Below are positions 46,855-57,418 of a stretch of DNA of 64,000 nucleotides, piece after piece. A program made the translations under genes and the position numbers. Position 1 is the stretch's first letter. The number at the start of each line of letters is the position of its first letter. The DNA is from JAPPLB01 sp965204095 (GTDB lineage: Bacteria; Acidobacteriota; Terriglobia; Bryobacterales; UBA6623): the NCBI GenBank assembly GCA_965204095.1, contig OZ241991.1:1736001-1800000 (forward strand), in the 5' to 3' direction. The notes under the pieces are model-generated. The model ran no database searches. It had not been told where the DNA came from and saw only the letters and a list, made by a program, of their open reading frames with translations.

Positions 46855-47168
46855 TCGCGAGACTGAGCCTTGGATCCGTTGCAGATTCGGGACTTACCGC
46901 AACCTCCAAGGGCCCACTCTTTTCACCTCCATCAAACGAAGGGGCTTAGCCCCCGCGCGAGTGCGGATCAATCACAGCAAAAAAAGCCACGTCGTGCCTT
47001 TCGTCCTACCTCTTCCGTACCGTCGCACCGGCCCCGTTTCGACCTATCCGTGGCGAGGATTATGGGTTTTCACATCAGTCCATTCGATAGAGTAATGCGA
47101 GCGACTGAGGGTGCTGGAGAGCATCAGCGCCTGAGAAAAGACAAGAGCGCAGGGAAGACCGATAGCGA
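46855..47168. other. Intergenic region before the restriction-modification operon
   Basis: No gene is seen in these 314 bases. A short hairpin GGGGC-TTA-GCCCC lies at 46941-46953, without a T tract on the plus strand. GC content and codon use rise sharply at hsdM, which begins at 47169, so this region contains the left boundary of the defence-like island. Confidence 0.4.
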
Positions 47169-49279
47169 ATGACTGCGGACCACCTGACCGGCATCGAGCA
47201 GTTCGAGGCGAAGCTCTGGAAGGCCGCGGATAACCTGCGGGCGAATTCGAACCTCGCGTCGAACGAGTATTTCATGCCCATTCTGGGTTTGATCTTTCTG
47301 CGGCACGCCACGAACCGCTACTACGAGGCGATGGCGGCGATCGAAGAAGACATGGCCGCGGGCAGGATGCCGGACCGCCCGCTGTCGGAGTCCGATTTCA
47401 CGCGGCGCCGCGCCCTGATGCTGCCCCAAACGGCGCTTTATGACGTTCTGCTGAAGATGCCCCAGGACGGCAATCTCGGCGCCGCCGTGACCGCCGCCAT
47501 GGAAACCGTGGAAGACCGCTTCCCGCCGCTCGCGGGCCAGCTTCCGAAAGAATACGAGCGCTTCGAGAACGATGTCCTGGAAGAGATGATGCGGACCTTC
47601 GATTCCGAGCCGCTGCGCACCGCCTCGGGCGACGTGTTCGGCCGCATCTACGAGTATTTCCTCGCCGAGTTCTCGAAGCTGGGCGCTCACGACAACGGCG
47701 AGTTCTTCACCCCGCCTTCGCTCGTCCAGACCATCGTCAACGTCATCGAGCCCGACAACGGCATCGTCCTCGACCCCGCCTGCGGCTCGGGCGGCATGTT
47801 CGTGCAATCGAGCCACTTCATCGAGGACACGGGCGAGGACACCATGGAGCGGGTCACGTTCTACGGCCACGAGAAGAACGAGACCACCGCGCGGCTGGCC
47901 CAGATCAACCTCGCCGTTCACGGGCTGGAAGGAAGCATCCGGGCCGGGAACGAAGCCATCACCTACTACAAGGACCCGCACGAGCTGGCCGGCCAGTGCG
48001 ACTTCGTCATAGCCAATCCGCCGTTCAACGTGGACGAAGTGGACGCCGGGAAGGTCAAGGGCGACCAGCGCCTCCCCTTCGGCCTGCCCGGGGTCAACAA
48101 GTCGAAGAAGGTCTCGAACGCCAACTACCTATGGCTCTCCTATTTCTACAGCTACCTCAACGAGGACGGACGGGCCGGGGTCGTCATGTCGTCGCAGGCC
48201 TCCAGCGCCGGGCGGGACGAGGCCAAGGTGCGCCGGAAGCTGATCGAAACCGGCGCCGTGGACGTGATGATCGACATCCGCGGCAACTTCTTCTACACAC
48301 GGACGGTCCCCTGTCAGCTCTGGTTCTTCGACCGCGCGAAGGAGCGCGACACCGAGCGGGCCGACCGTGTCCTGATGCTCGATGCGCGCAATATCCATCG
48401 CAAGGTCTCGCGCGCCATCTTTGACTTCTCTCCCGAGCAGCAGCAGAACATCGCCGCCATCGTCTGGCTCTATCGCGGGCAGCCGGATCGCTTCCTCGCA
48501 CTGGTCGGGAGTTACCTCGCCCGGGCCGTCGCGGAAGGGCGGGCAACCGCCGAGCCGCTGGGGATTTTCGAGAAGGCCCTCGGCAAGCTGATCGCTCTGG
48601 CCGAACCCTTTGCGGCCGGGAAGCGCGACACCGATCCGCTGGTCGAGACCTGGCAGGAATTGACCTCCACGAAGGGTACGTTATCTGGTGACACCGAGGC
48701 GTTCGCGGCCGAAGTGGCCGCATGGGCAGCCAACTGGAAAGAGAGTGGGAACGGCGGGGCGCGGGACAACGCCGCCCTGCATGCGTCCCGCGACGGTCTG
48801 CACGGCATGGCCGAACGCTGCCGGGACCTGACCAAACAGATCGATCAGACGGCGAAGCTGGCTGGGCGCGCGGTCGATATCGCCGTGAAAGAACTCGACG
48901 CGCGGAAATCGGACCTCTGGGCCAATGCCGACATCACCAAGGCGCGCAAGGCGCTGGAGGATGCGCGGGCCGGAGTCGTCGAGGCGCTGAGGCGCGCGCG
49001 GTATTTCGTGCGGCAGGCCGACTGGCTGCAGGAGCGTTTCCCCGAGGCTGAACTGTGCGATGTCGAAGGCTTGGTGAAGCTGGTCGACCGCGGCGAGATC
49101 GAGGCGCACGACTGGAGCCTTACGCCCGGCCGCTATGTCGGCGTGGCGCCCGAGGAGGAGGACGAGGATTTTGATTTTGAAGAGGCGCTGCGGTCCATTC
49201 ACATCGACTTGAAAGGGCTGAACGATCAAGCTGCGGAACTGGCAGCGCGGATATCCCGGAACTTCGAGGGGTTAGGAGC

Positions 49280-49283
<4 letters not shown>
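47169..49283 (+). CDS. hsdM: Type I restriction-modification system methyltransferase subunit
   Basis: The 704-residue N6-adenine methylase has the HsdM N-terminal helical domain (residues about 5-140), motif I VLDPACGSGGMF (about 200-210) and catalytic NPPF (ANPPFNVDEVD, about 281-285). It also has FFYTRTVPCQLWFFDR. It is longer than most HsdM proteins (about 500-550 residues). The extra C-terminal 200 residues are helical and charged and may form a coiled coil. It overlaps hsdS by 4 bases. GC-rich codon use differs from the neighbouring genes. Confidence 0.95.
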
Positions 49284-50506
<1,223 letters not shown>

Positions 50507-50543
50507 TGGGAGCACGCTGCCACATCACGGGAGGGTGCTCACG

Positions 50544-53500
50544 ATGGCGCTGACGCCCATCAACAGCGAGGACAAGCTGGTGCAGGCGACCTTCGCCGAG
50601 CATCTGGAGAAGGAACTGGGCTGGGAAAGCGTCTATGCCTGGAACCAGGAGACTTTCGGGCCTGATGGCACGCTCGGCCGCGCCGATGCCAGGGAAGCGG
50701 TGCTGACCCGCGACCTGCGAGCAGCGCTGGAAAGGCTCAACCCCGATCTTCCGGCCTCCGCCATCGACGACGCCGTGCGGAAGCTGACCGTGTACGACGC
50801 CGGCCGCTCGATGGTGCAGCACAACCGCGATTTCTACCGGCTGATCCGCAACGGCGTGCCCGTGAAATACCAGGACTCCCAGGGTCGCCGGAAATCCGGG
50901 CGCGCCCGCGTGATCGACTTCGACAATGCGCCCGGTTCGAACCGCTTCCTCGCCGTGCGCGAGCTGAAGATCAAAGGCATCCGCGCGCCCCACTACGACC
51001 GCCGCGCCGATCTGGTCTGTTTCGTCAACGGCCTGCCGCTGGTCTTCATCGAGTTGAAGGCGGTCTACAGGAACATCCGCGAGGGCTTCGACAACAACCT
51101 CTCCGACTACATGCACGAGACCGTCATCGCCCATGCCTTCCATCACAACGCCTTCCTGGTCGTGTCGAACGGCGACCGCGCCCGCTACGGCTCGATCACC
51201 AGCGAGTGGGGGCATTTCGCCGAGTGGAAGCGCCTCGACGAAGCGGACCAGGGCAGCCTGGAAGCCGAAGTGCTGCTGAACGGCATGCTGGCGCACGATC
51301 GGCTGCTGGACCTGGTCGAGAACTTCATCCTGTTCGACACGAGCAAGCCGGGGGCCACGCGGAAGGTCATTGCGCGGAACCACCAAGTCCTGGGCGTCAA
51401 CCGGGCGCTGGCGTCCGTGTCGCGGCAGGAAGAGTTGAAACGGGAGCTGCCGCCGGAGCGGCGCCTGACGCATCGCCTCGTCGAGCTGCCGCTCGAATCC
51501 CGCGCCGCTGCGGAGAGCTTGCCGGCGTCGCCTTTCATTCCCAAGGGGCCGGTCAGCATTATCGAGCGGGCGCATCCCGATCTCGGCCGGCTGGGGGTGT
51601 TCTGGCACACCCAGGGCAGCGGCAAGTCCTATTCCATGGCCTTCTTCGCCGAGAAGGTACGGCGGAAGCTGGAAGGCAATTTCACGTTCCTGCTGATGAC
51701 CGACCGCACCGATCTCGACGGCCAGATCTACAACACGTTCGTCGGATGCGGCATCGCCGACGACAACACGCCCCGGGCCGCGTCGGGCGACGAGCTGGAA
51801 CAACTGCTGACAGAGAACCACCGCTACGTCTTCAGCCTGATCCACAAGTTCAACAAGGATGTCGATCCGGAGCGGCCCTACAGCGAGCGCGACGACATCA
51901 TCGTGATCTCCGACGAGGCGCATCGCACGCAGGCGGGCCGGCTGGCGCGCAACATGCGCCTGGCGCTGCCGAACGCGGCCTTCATCGGCTTCACCGGCAC
52001 GCCGCTTTTCCAGCAGGACGAGATCACCAAACGCATCTTCGGCAAGTACGTCTCTCGATACGACTTCAAGCGGTCGGAGGAGGACGGCGCGACCGTCAAG
52101 CTGGTCTACGAGAACCGGGGCGAAAAGCTGGGCGTCAAGCGGGACGACCTGAATGACCGCATCGCCGCGAAGATCGAGGAGGCCGAACTGGACCCCGACC
52201 AGGAGGCGCTGCTGGAGAAGCTGCTGGGTCAGGACTACGAGGTCATCACCGCGGACGAACGGCTCGAAAAGATCGCCGATGATTTCGTCGAGCACTGCGC
52301 GACCCGCTGGGAATCGGGCAAGTCGATGCTGGTCTGCATCGACAAGATCACCTGCGCCCGGATGCACAAGTTGATCGTTCCCCGCTGGCGGGCGCGGGCG
52401 GCAGCGGTCCGGGCAGCGGCCGAGGCAAAACGCGCGGAGGCGCAGGCGGTGGTTGACGAGACCCGCCGCGCCGCGCTCGACGAGCAGACGCGGCAACGGG
52501 CGGCGCAGGCGGACTGGCTCGATGAGACCATCGTCGGGATCATCATCAGCGAGGCGCAGAACGAGGTCAGGGACTTCAAGAAATGGGGCTTCGACATCAT
52601 CCCGCACCGCGCCCTGATGAAGAAGGGCTTCGAGACCCCCGACGGCAAGAGGGTCGATGTGGAGACCGCGTTCAAGCACCCGGAGCATCCCTTCCGCGCC
52701 GCCATCGTCTGCGCCATGTGGCTGACCGGTTTCGATGTCGAGTGCCTTTCGACGCTCTACATCGACAAGCCCATGAAGGCGCACAGCCTGATGCAGGCGA
52801 TCGCGAGGGCGAACCGGGTGTATCCCGGCAAGGATTTCGGCCTGATCGTCGACTACAACGGCATGCTGAAGAGCCTGCGGGAGGCGCTGGCGCAGTATGC
52901 GCTCGGCGATGACGGCGACAGCGAAGACGACGGCGAGGAGATCGTCGCGCCGATCGAGGAGCGGGTGCAGGCCCTGATCGAGGCCATCGAGGCGACGGAG
53001 GCGCATCTGCGCGGGCTCGGCTTCGACCCGGCGGCGCTCGCCGGCTCGACCGGTTTCGCGCGCATCCAGGGACTGAAGGATGCGGTCGAGGCCGTCTATG
53101 CCAGCGACGAGGCCAAGCGCCGGTTCGAGACCCTCGCCCGGCAGGTGTTCATCCGTTTCAAGGCGTTGCTGATGGAGCCGTCGGCGTTCGCCTTCGCCGA
53201 ACGACATGACAACATCGAGGCGATCTACAAGAAGCTGACGGAGCGGCGCGATACGGCCGACGTGACATCACTCCTGAAAGAGCTGCACCGGATCGTCAAC
53301 GAGGCGATCCGCACGCAGGAGCCGGGCGATGACCAGGCCGAGGGCCTGACCTTCGACCTCAGCCGGATCGACATGGAAAAGCTGCGCGCCGAGTTCGCGA
53401 AAAAAGTCCGGCGCAAGGCGACGGCGCTACAGGATATCTGCGAGGTCGTCGAGCAGAAACTGTTCGAGATGCTGGCGCAAAACCCTTCGCGCATGGACTA

Positions 53501-53945
53501 TCAGCGGAAGTACGAGGAGATCGTCGCCGAGTACAACCGCGAGAAGGACCGCGTCGCCATCGAGGAGACCTTCGGCAAGCTGATGGAGCTCATGGAAGAG
53601 TTGGACGCGGAGCAGAAGCGCGCCGTCGAGGAGGGCCTCGATGAGGACGAGCTGGCGCTGTTCGACCTGCTGAAGAAGGACCATCTTGCAAAGACGGAGC
53701 GGGAACGCGTCAAACAGGAGAGCCGCAAGCTGCTGGCGTCGATCAAGGCGCGCCTCGCAAAGATCGACCGTTTCTGGGAAAAGGAGCAGACCAAGGCCGA
53801 AGTCGAGGTGTTCATCCTCAACGAGATATACGCCAACCTGCCGACGCCGCCCTTCACCCCCGAAGAGAAGCAGGCCGCCGCCGCCCAGGTCTACGCGCAC
53901 GTCTGGCAACAGGCCGTCCGAGGTGAATTCGCCAGGGCGGCGTGA
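50544..53945 (+). CDS. hsdR: Type I restriction-modification system endonuclease subunit
   Basis: ATG 50544 is preferred because GGAGG lies 9 bases upstream, while the GTG at 50535 falls inside that site. The 1133-residue protein has an N-terminal nuclease domain with the D...ExK motif (PLVFIELKAVYRN, about residue 165-175), a helicase motor with Walker A HTQGSGKSYSM, DEAH (ISDEAHRTQAGR), TGTPLF, and a long helical C-terminal region. It translocates and cuts unmethylated DNA. No gap with hsdS beyond 37 bases. The long antisense frame opposite it is not credible. Confidence 0.95.
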   Translation: MALTPINSEDKLVQATFAEHLEKELGWESVYAWNQETFGPDGTLGRADAREAVLTRDLRAALERLNPDLPASAIDDAVRKLTVYDAGRSMVQHNRDFYRLIRNGVPVKYQDSQGRRKSGRARVIDFDNAPGSNRFLAVRELKIKGIRAPHYDRRADLVCFVNGLPLVFIELKAVYRNIREGFDNNLSDYMHETVIAHAFHHNAFLVVSNGDRARYGSITSEWGHFAEWKRLDEADQGSLEAEVLLNGMLAHDRLLDLVENFILFDTSKPGATRKVIARNHQVLGVNRALASVSRQEELKRELPPERRLTHRLVELPLESRAAAESLPASPFIPKGPVSIIERAHPDLGRLGVFWHTQGSGKSYSMAFFAEKVRRKLEGNFTFLLMTDRTDLDGQIYNTFVGCGIADDNTPRAASGDELEQLLTENHRYVFSLIHKFNKDVDPERPYSERDDIIVISDEAHRTQAGRLARNMRLALPNAAFIGFTGTPLFQQDEITKRIFGKYVSRYDFKRSEEDGATVKLVYENRGEKLGVKRDDLNDRIAAKIEEAELDPDQEALLEKLLGQDYEVITADERLEKIADDFVEHCATRWESGKSMLVCIDKITCARMHKLIVPRWRARAAAVRAAAEAKRAEAQAVVDETRRAALDEQTRQRAAQADWLDETIVGIIISEAQNEVRDFKKWGFDIIPHRALMKKGFETPDGKRVDVETAFKHPEHPFRAAIVCAMWLTGFDVECLSTLYIDKPMKAHSLMQAIARANRVYPGKDFGLIVDYNGMLKSLREALAQYALGDDGDSEDDGEEIVAPIEERVQALIEAIEATEAHLRGLGFDPAALAGSTGFARIQGLKDAVEAVYASDEAKRRFETLARQVFIRFKALLMEPSAFAFAERHDNIEAIYKKLTERRDTADVTSLLKELHRIVNEAIRTQEPGDDQAEGLTFDLSRIDMEKLRAEFAKKVRRKATALQDICEVVEQKLFEMLAQNPSRMDYQRKYEEIVAEYNREKDRVAIEETFGKLMELMEELDAEQKRAVEEGLDEDELALFDLLKKDHLAKTERERVKQESRKLLASIKARLAKIDRFWEKEQTKAEVEVFILNEIYANLPTPPFTPEEKQAAAAQVYAHVWQQAVRGEFARAA

Positions 53946-54323
53946 TCATCCCATTGTGAAGAAGAATCCTGAGAAATTCCGGCTCGCGCATCACAGGCCC
54001 CCGAGATGTTTCCCTGAACCAGCGCGCGACCGGCAGGCCACCTATTCCGTCCACGAACCGGCGGCACACAGACCTTCCCCAGGACGTAGGGCCGGCGTGC
54101 CCCCGTCGCGGAGGGCAGGTTGGCGGGACGTCTTGTTCGCGCTCCACGGCTTCTCCTCCATTCCCCCATGCTTCGCTGACAGGACCAATAGGGGCATGGT
54201 GGAGCTCGCAAGTTACAAATTGCGAGAGAGGCACAAGTGACAGAGATGTGCTTTTGTATTCCCGTTTTGTTCATCACTATGGTTTGGGGTGTGTAAACCG
54301 TGGAAGCGGTAGCTTAAGTAGAC
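53946..54323. other. Intergenic region with the left 86-bp repeat of the cassette
   Basis: The 378 bases between hsdR and the five-gene operon hold the left anmK-derived repeat (54047-54132) and no supported gene. A weak promoter-like pair (TTGTAT, 18 bases, TATGGT) occurs near 54250-54285, upstream of the operon; it is only suggestive. A short GCACA...TGTGC inverted repeat is followed by TTTTGT. Confidence 0.4.
54047..54132 (-). repeat. Left 86-bp direct repeat (anmK 3'-end derived)
   Basis: This sequence matches 61710-61795 in 83 of 86 bases in the same orientation. On the minus strand it encodes NLPSATGARRPYVLGKV, which matches the C-terminus of anhydro-N-acetylmuramic acid kinase. The upstream part of the kinase is not present here. 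The repeats bound the region containing the five-gene operon. Confidence 0.85.
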
Positions 54324-56264
54324 ATGGCACGGCCGTATGCAGGAGAAATGACAAAGCTGGCTGAGACGTTTGCCTGGGCATCGGCGACCGATCTCCTGCC
54401 CTTGTGCCAAGCCGTTCGCATAGCCGGCCTTTCGCCACTTCGCGCGATCGGTTCCGGTGGTTCCCTCACCGTTGCCCATGCTCTTGCCAGCCTGCACCGA
54501 CGCTATACCGGTCACCTCACTGCGGTGGCCACACCTCTCGAAGCGATCGACGAGCCGCTCGACACAACCGCTGCCACTTGGCTGCTGAGCGCCGGCGGCA
54601 GAAATGTCGACATCATGGCGGCGGCAAAGACGCTGAGCCTGCAGGAGCCGCGTCAACTCGGCGTTCTTTGCGGTCGTGACACAAGTCCTTTAGCCGAACT
54701 ATGTCGTCAACATCCATTTATCGATCTGCTGCTCTACCCGCCGCCCGCGGGCAAAGACGGCTTCCTTGCCACCAACTCGCTTCTGGGCTTCGCCCTCCTT
54801 CTCACACGGGCCTACGCCGCGGAATTTGGTTCGGATACCGATTGGCGGGACACAGCCGACTGCTTGGAGCCGCTGGTCTTGGATGCCGCCGCCACTTCGG
54901 AGGCATGGAAGGAGGCCACGGCACCGCTCTGGACGCGATCCACCATACTCGTTCTTTATGCCCCCTCCACTTGGATCGGAGCGTTCGATCTTGAGTCGAA
55001 GTTCACGGAAGCCGCACTTGGCCACATCCAACTCGCCGACTATCGCAATTTCGCCCATGGTCGACATCACTGGCTTGCCAAAAAGAGTGAGACGAGTTCC
55101 GTACTAGCCTTCATCACCGACGAGGATCGTGCGCTAGCCGAGCGTACGCTTAATTTGATCCCTGAAGACATCCCCCAGGCGCGAATCTTTTTCGAAGGTG
55201 GCCGGAATGCAGTGGCGCTAGGTTCGATACTCGCATCGCTAACGATTACAGGATGGGCCGGGCTTGCACGGGAGATCGACCCTGGTCGACCCGGAGTACC
55301 TGAGTTCGGCCGCAAGCTCTATAACTTGCCATTCCCACGTCCCCGGCGGGTGGTGGGATTGTCACGTCTCTCGCCGCGGGAAGCCGCGGCGATCGCTCGG
55401 AAAGCGGGTGTCGAGCCGAGTAACTTAGCTTCCGGTGAGTTAGACCGTTGGCGCGCCGCGCTCTCAGACTTCCTCACCCGTTTACACGCTGCCTGCTTTG
55501 CCGGAATCGTTCTCGACTATGACGGCACGATGGTCGACATACGGCGTAGGTTCGATCCGGCAGACCCGACAATGGCCGCCGAACTCGCCCGTCTCGCCGA
55601 AGCCGGTACTCATGTCGCGATTGCAACCGGCCGGGGCTCATCGGCTCGACGAGACCTACGGAGACGACTACCCTGCGCCCTCTGGCCTCATGTTCTCGTT
55701 GGCTACTATAACGGAGCAGAGGTCACATCGCTCGATGAAGATGGTGCTCCGGACGGATCTAAGAACGTCTGCTCGGCACTCCAAGGTCTCAGCGAAGCCC
55801 TGCGCCGTCAATCGGAACTCTCCGAATACGCGAAACAAGAAGATCGCCCCTTTCAAATCACGCTTGAAGCTACCCGCGTCATGCCGGAGGGGCGGCTTTG
55901 GGACCTCGTCCGCCAAGTTGTCCTGCTGACTGGTATTGATGGAGTCAACGTCATGCGCTCCAGCCACTCAGTTGACATAGTGGCACCGGGAGTTTCCAAG
56001 CTTAACGCTGTCCGACGACTGCGCGAGATAGTTGGTAACGCGCCCATACTTACTATCGGTGATCAAGGTCGCTGGCCGGGCAACGACTATGAATTGCTAA
56101 GTGAGCCGTTTGCACTTGGTGTCGATGAGGTCAGCGTTGATCCAGCGACTTGCTGGCACTTGGGAGAGCCAGGTCAACGCGGACCTTCAGTCACTCTTGA
56201 TTATCTTTCAGTGCTGGAAGCGGAGAAGGGTCATTTAAAGTTCGCAGCGGGAGCCCTTCGATGA
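54324..56264 (+). CDS. SIS domain - HAD phosphatase fusion protein (operon gene 1)
   Basis: The 646-residue protein has an N-terminal phosphosugar-binding SIS-like half (residues about 10-370) with GSGGS at 43-47 and LSAGGRNVD near 88-96. The C-terminal HAD phosphatase has motif I DYDGT (D398, D400), motif II ATGRGSS near 433-439 and motif IV GDQGRWPGND near 578-587, of the Cof/sucrose-phosphatase type. A sugar-phosphate that is bound or isomerised and then dephosphorylated is the natural reading; the substrate is unknown. The stop overlaps the next ATG (ATGA). An alternative start lies at 54348. Confidence 0.85.
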   Translation: MARPYAGEMTKLAETFAWASATDLLPLCQAVRIAGLSPLRAIGSGGSLTVAHALASLHRRYTGHLTAVATPLEAIDEPLDTTAATWLLSAGGRNVDIMAAAKTLSLQEPRQLGVLCGRDTSPLAELCRQHPFIDLLLYPPPAGKDGFLATNSLLGFALLLTRAYAAEFGSDTDWRDTADCLEPLVLDAAATSEAWKEATAPLWTRSTILVLYAPSTWIGAFDLESKFTEAALGHIQLADYRNFAHGRHHWLAKKSETSSVLAFITDEDRALAERTLNLIPEDIPQARIFFEGGRNAVALGSILASLTITGWAGLAREIDPGRPGVPEFGRKLYNLPFPRPRRVVGLSRLSPREAAAIARKAGVEPSNLASGELDRWRAALSDFLTRLHAACFAGIVLDYDGTMVDIRRRFDPADPTMAAELARLAEAGTHVAIATGRGSSARRDLRRRLPCALWPHVLVGYYNGAEVTSLDEDGAPDGSKNVCSALQGLSEALRRQSELSEYAKQEDRPFQITLEATRVMPEGRLWDLVRQVVLLTGIDGVNVMRSSHSVDIVAPGVSKLNAVRRLREIVGNAPILTIGDQGRWPGNDYELLSEPFALGVDEVSVDPATCWHLGEPGQRGPSVTLDYLSVLEAEKGHLKFAAGALR

Positions 56265-57406
56265 ACCAGGATCTAGGACTGAGGGTACTTGGCCAGATCA
56301 TGAATTGGACCGACGAAAGAGCCCGCAAGGAGTTTGATTGGCTGAGACTGATGGCCCGTCTCAAGTACGACGGCTATCGTGACTTTCAGGCGGGCATGCG
56401 TTTTATTGAGTGTTTGGCAACTTGGCTGCAGCAGTTTGAGCCACACGAGCGGGAGACAGCCTACGACTTCGTGCGCCACACTCTCATCTACATCGGCCCT
56501 AGCGAGATGCAGCGTCTCGTTGAGCAGTTCTACCCCCGCACCGTTCGAGACCGTCTCGTCCGTACAGTGGCGACCGAGTGTAACATCCATTCTTATCGTG
56601 TACTCGCTGACACGAATGCTCAGGCGAAGGGGGAGTGTTTGCGCCGCCAGACTTTGTTCATGGGTTTGAGCGAAGGAGCGAGAATCGATACGATTCGCCA
56701 CGTAAATTCGGGTTTGCTCAGCAATGAGCAGTTCGTCCAGGGCACACAGGTCGACACCGAGAAGTGGCGAGACCTGCTTCACAATCTTCGCACCGACCTA
56801 AGCGATCCGAGGGCACAGTTCCGCCTCGTCTATCTGATCGACGACTTCGCCGGTACCGGAACTTCGTTTCTCCGTTTCGATGAAGTGAAGGAGGAGTGGA
56901 AGGGTAAGCTCATTCGCTTCAGGGACTCGGTGGAGAGCGCCAACGCGGCTCTCGACAACGACAAGCTTTTTGACGACGACTGGGAACTTTGCATCCACTA
57001 TTACGTGGCGTCACAGTTTGCTGTTGGGGCAATCAAAAAGCGCCTCGAAAAGGCTAAGGCGAGCAACGTCTTTTGTGAAGGCTGGGCTCAGGATATGCAC
57101 ACTTCCTTCGGCACAGTCCTTCCAGAAGATCTGCCGATTAACGCGGTTCCCGGATTCCACGACGACTTCATCAAATTGACACAGACCTACTACGACCCAA
57201 AAATTCGCACGAAGCACACAGATGTCGGTGGTGAGACTCACCTCGGTCTCGGCTACGGTGGCTGCGCGCTCCCCCTCGTGCTCGAACACAATACTCCGAA
57301 CAATGCCGTCGCCCTGCTTTGGGCGGAAACCGATGGCAGCGATCAGGATAATGTTTCGGCGCCAGCTATGAGACCGCTCTTCCGCCGTCGCCAGCGACAC
57401 ATCTGA
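56261..57406 (+). CDS. Phosphoribosyltransferase-like protein (operon gene 2)
   Basis: The 381-residue protein has a PRPP-binding loop LVYLIDDFAGTGTSFLRF (acidic pair D194-D195, GTGTS 198-202) preceded by a hydrophobic strand, the PRTase signature. A long N-terminal helical region (residues about 1-170) precedes it. A conserved-looking C-terminal stretch LGYGGCALPLVLEHNTPNN (about 331-349) resembles PRTase-like proteins found in predicted conflict operons. A base for exchange is not apparent, so it may use or sense PRPP or a nucleotide. ATGA-coupled to gene 1, 12 bases before gene 3. Confidence 0.8.
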   Translation: MNQDLGLRVLGQIMNWTDERARKEFDWLRLMARLKYDGYRDFQAGMRFIECLATWLQQFEPHERETAYDFVRHTLIYIGPSEMQRLVEQFYPRTVRDRLVRTVATECNIHSYRVLADTNAQAKGECLRRQTLFMGLSEGARIDTIRHVNSGLLSNEQFVQGTQVDTEKWRDLLHNLRTDLSDPRAQFRLVYLIDDFAGTGTSFLRFDEVKEEWKGKLIRFRDSVESANAALDNDKLFDDDWELCIHYYVASQFAVGAIKKRLEKAKASNVFCEGWAQDMHTSFGTVLPEDLPINAVPGFHDDFIKLTQTYYDPKIRTKHTDVGGETHLGLGYGGCALPLVLEHNTPNNAVALLWAETDGSDQDNVSAPAMRPLFRRRQRHI

Positions 57407-57418
57407 GAGGCAACGGAA

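Noticed and set aside
46941..46953. Terminator after the second TonB receptor
   Set aside because: The GGGGC-TTA-GCCCC hairpin is short and not followed by T residues on the plus strand.
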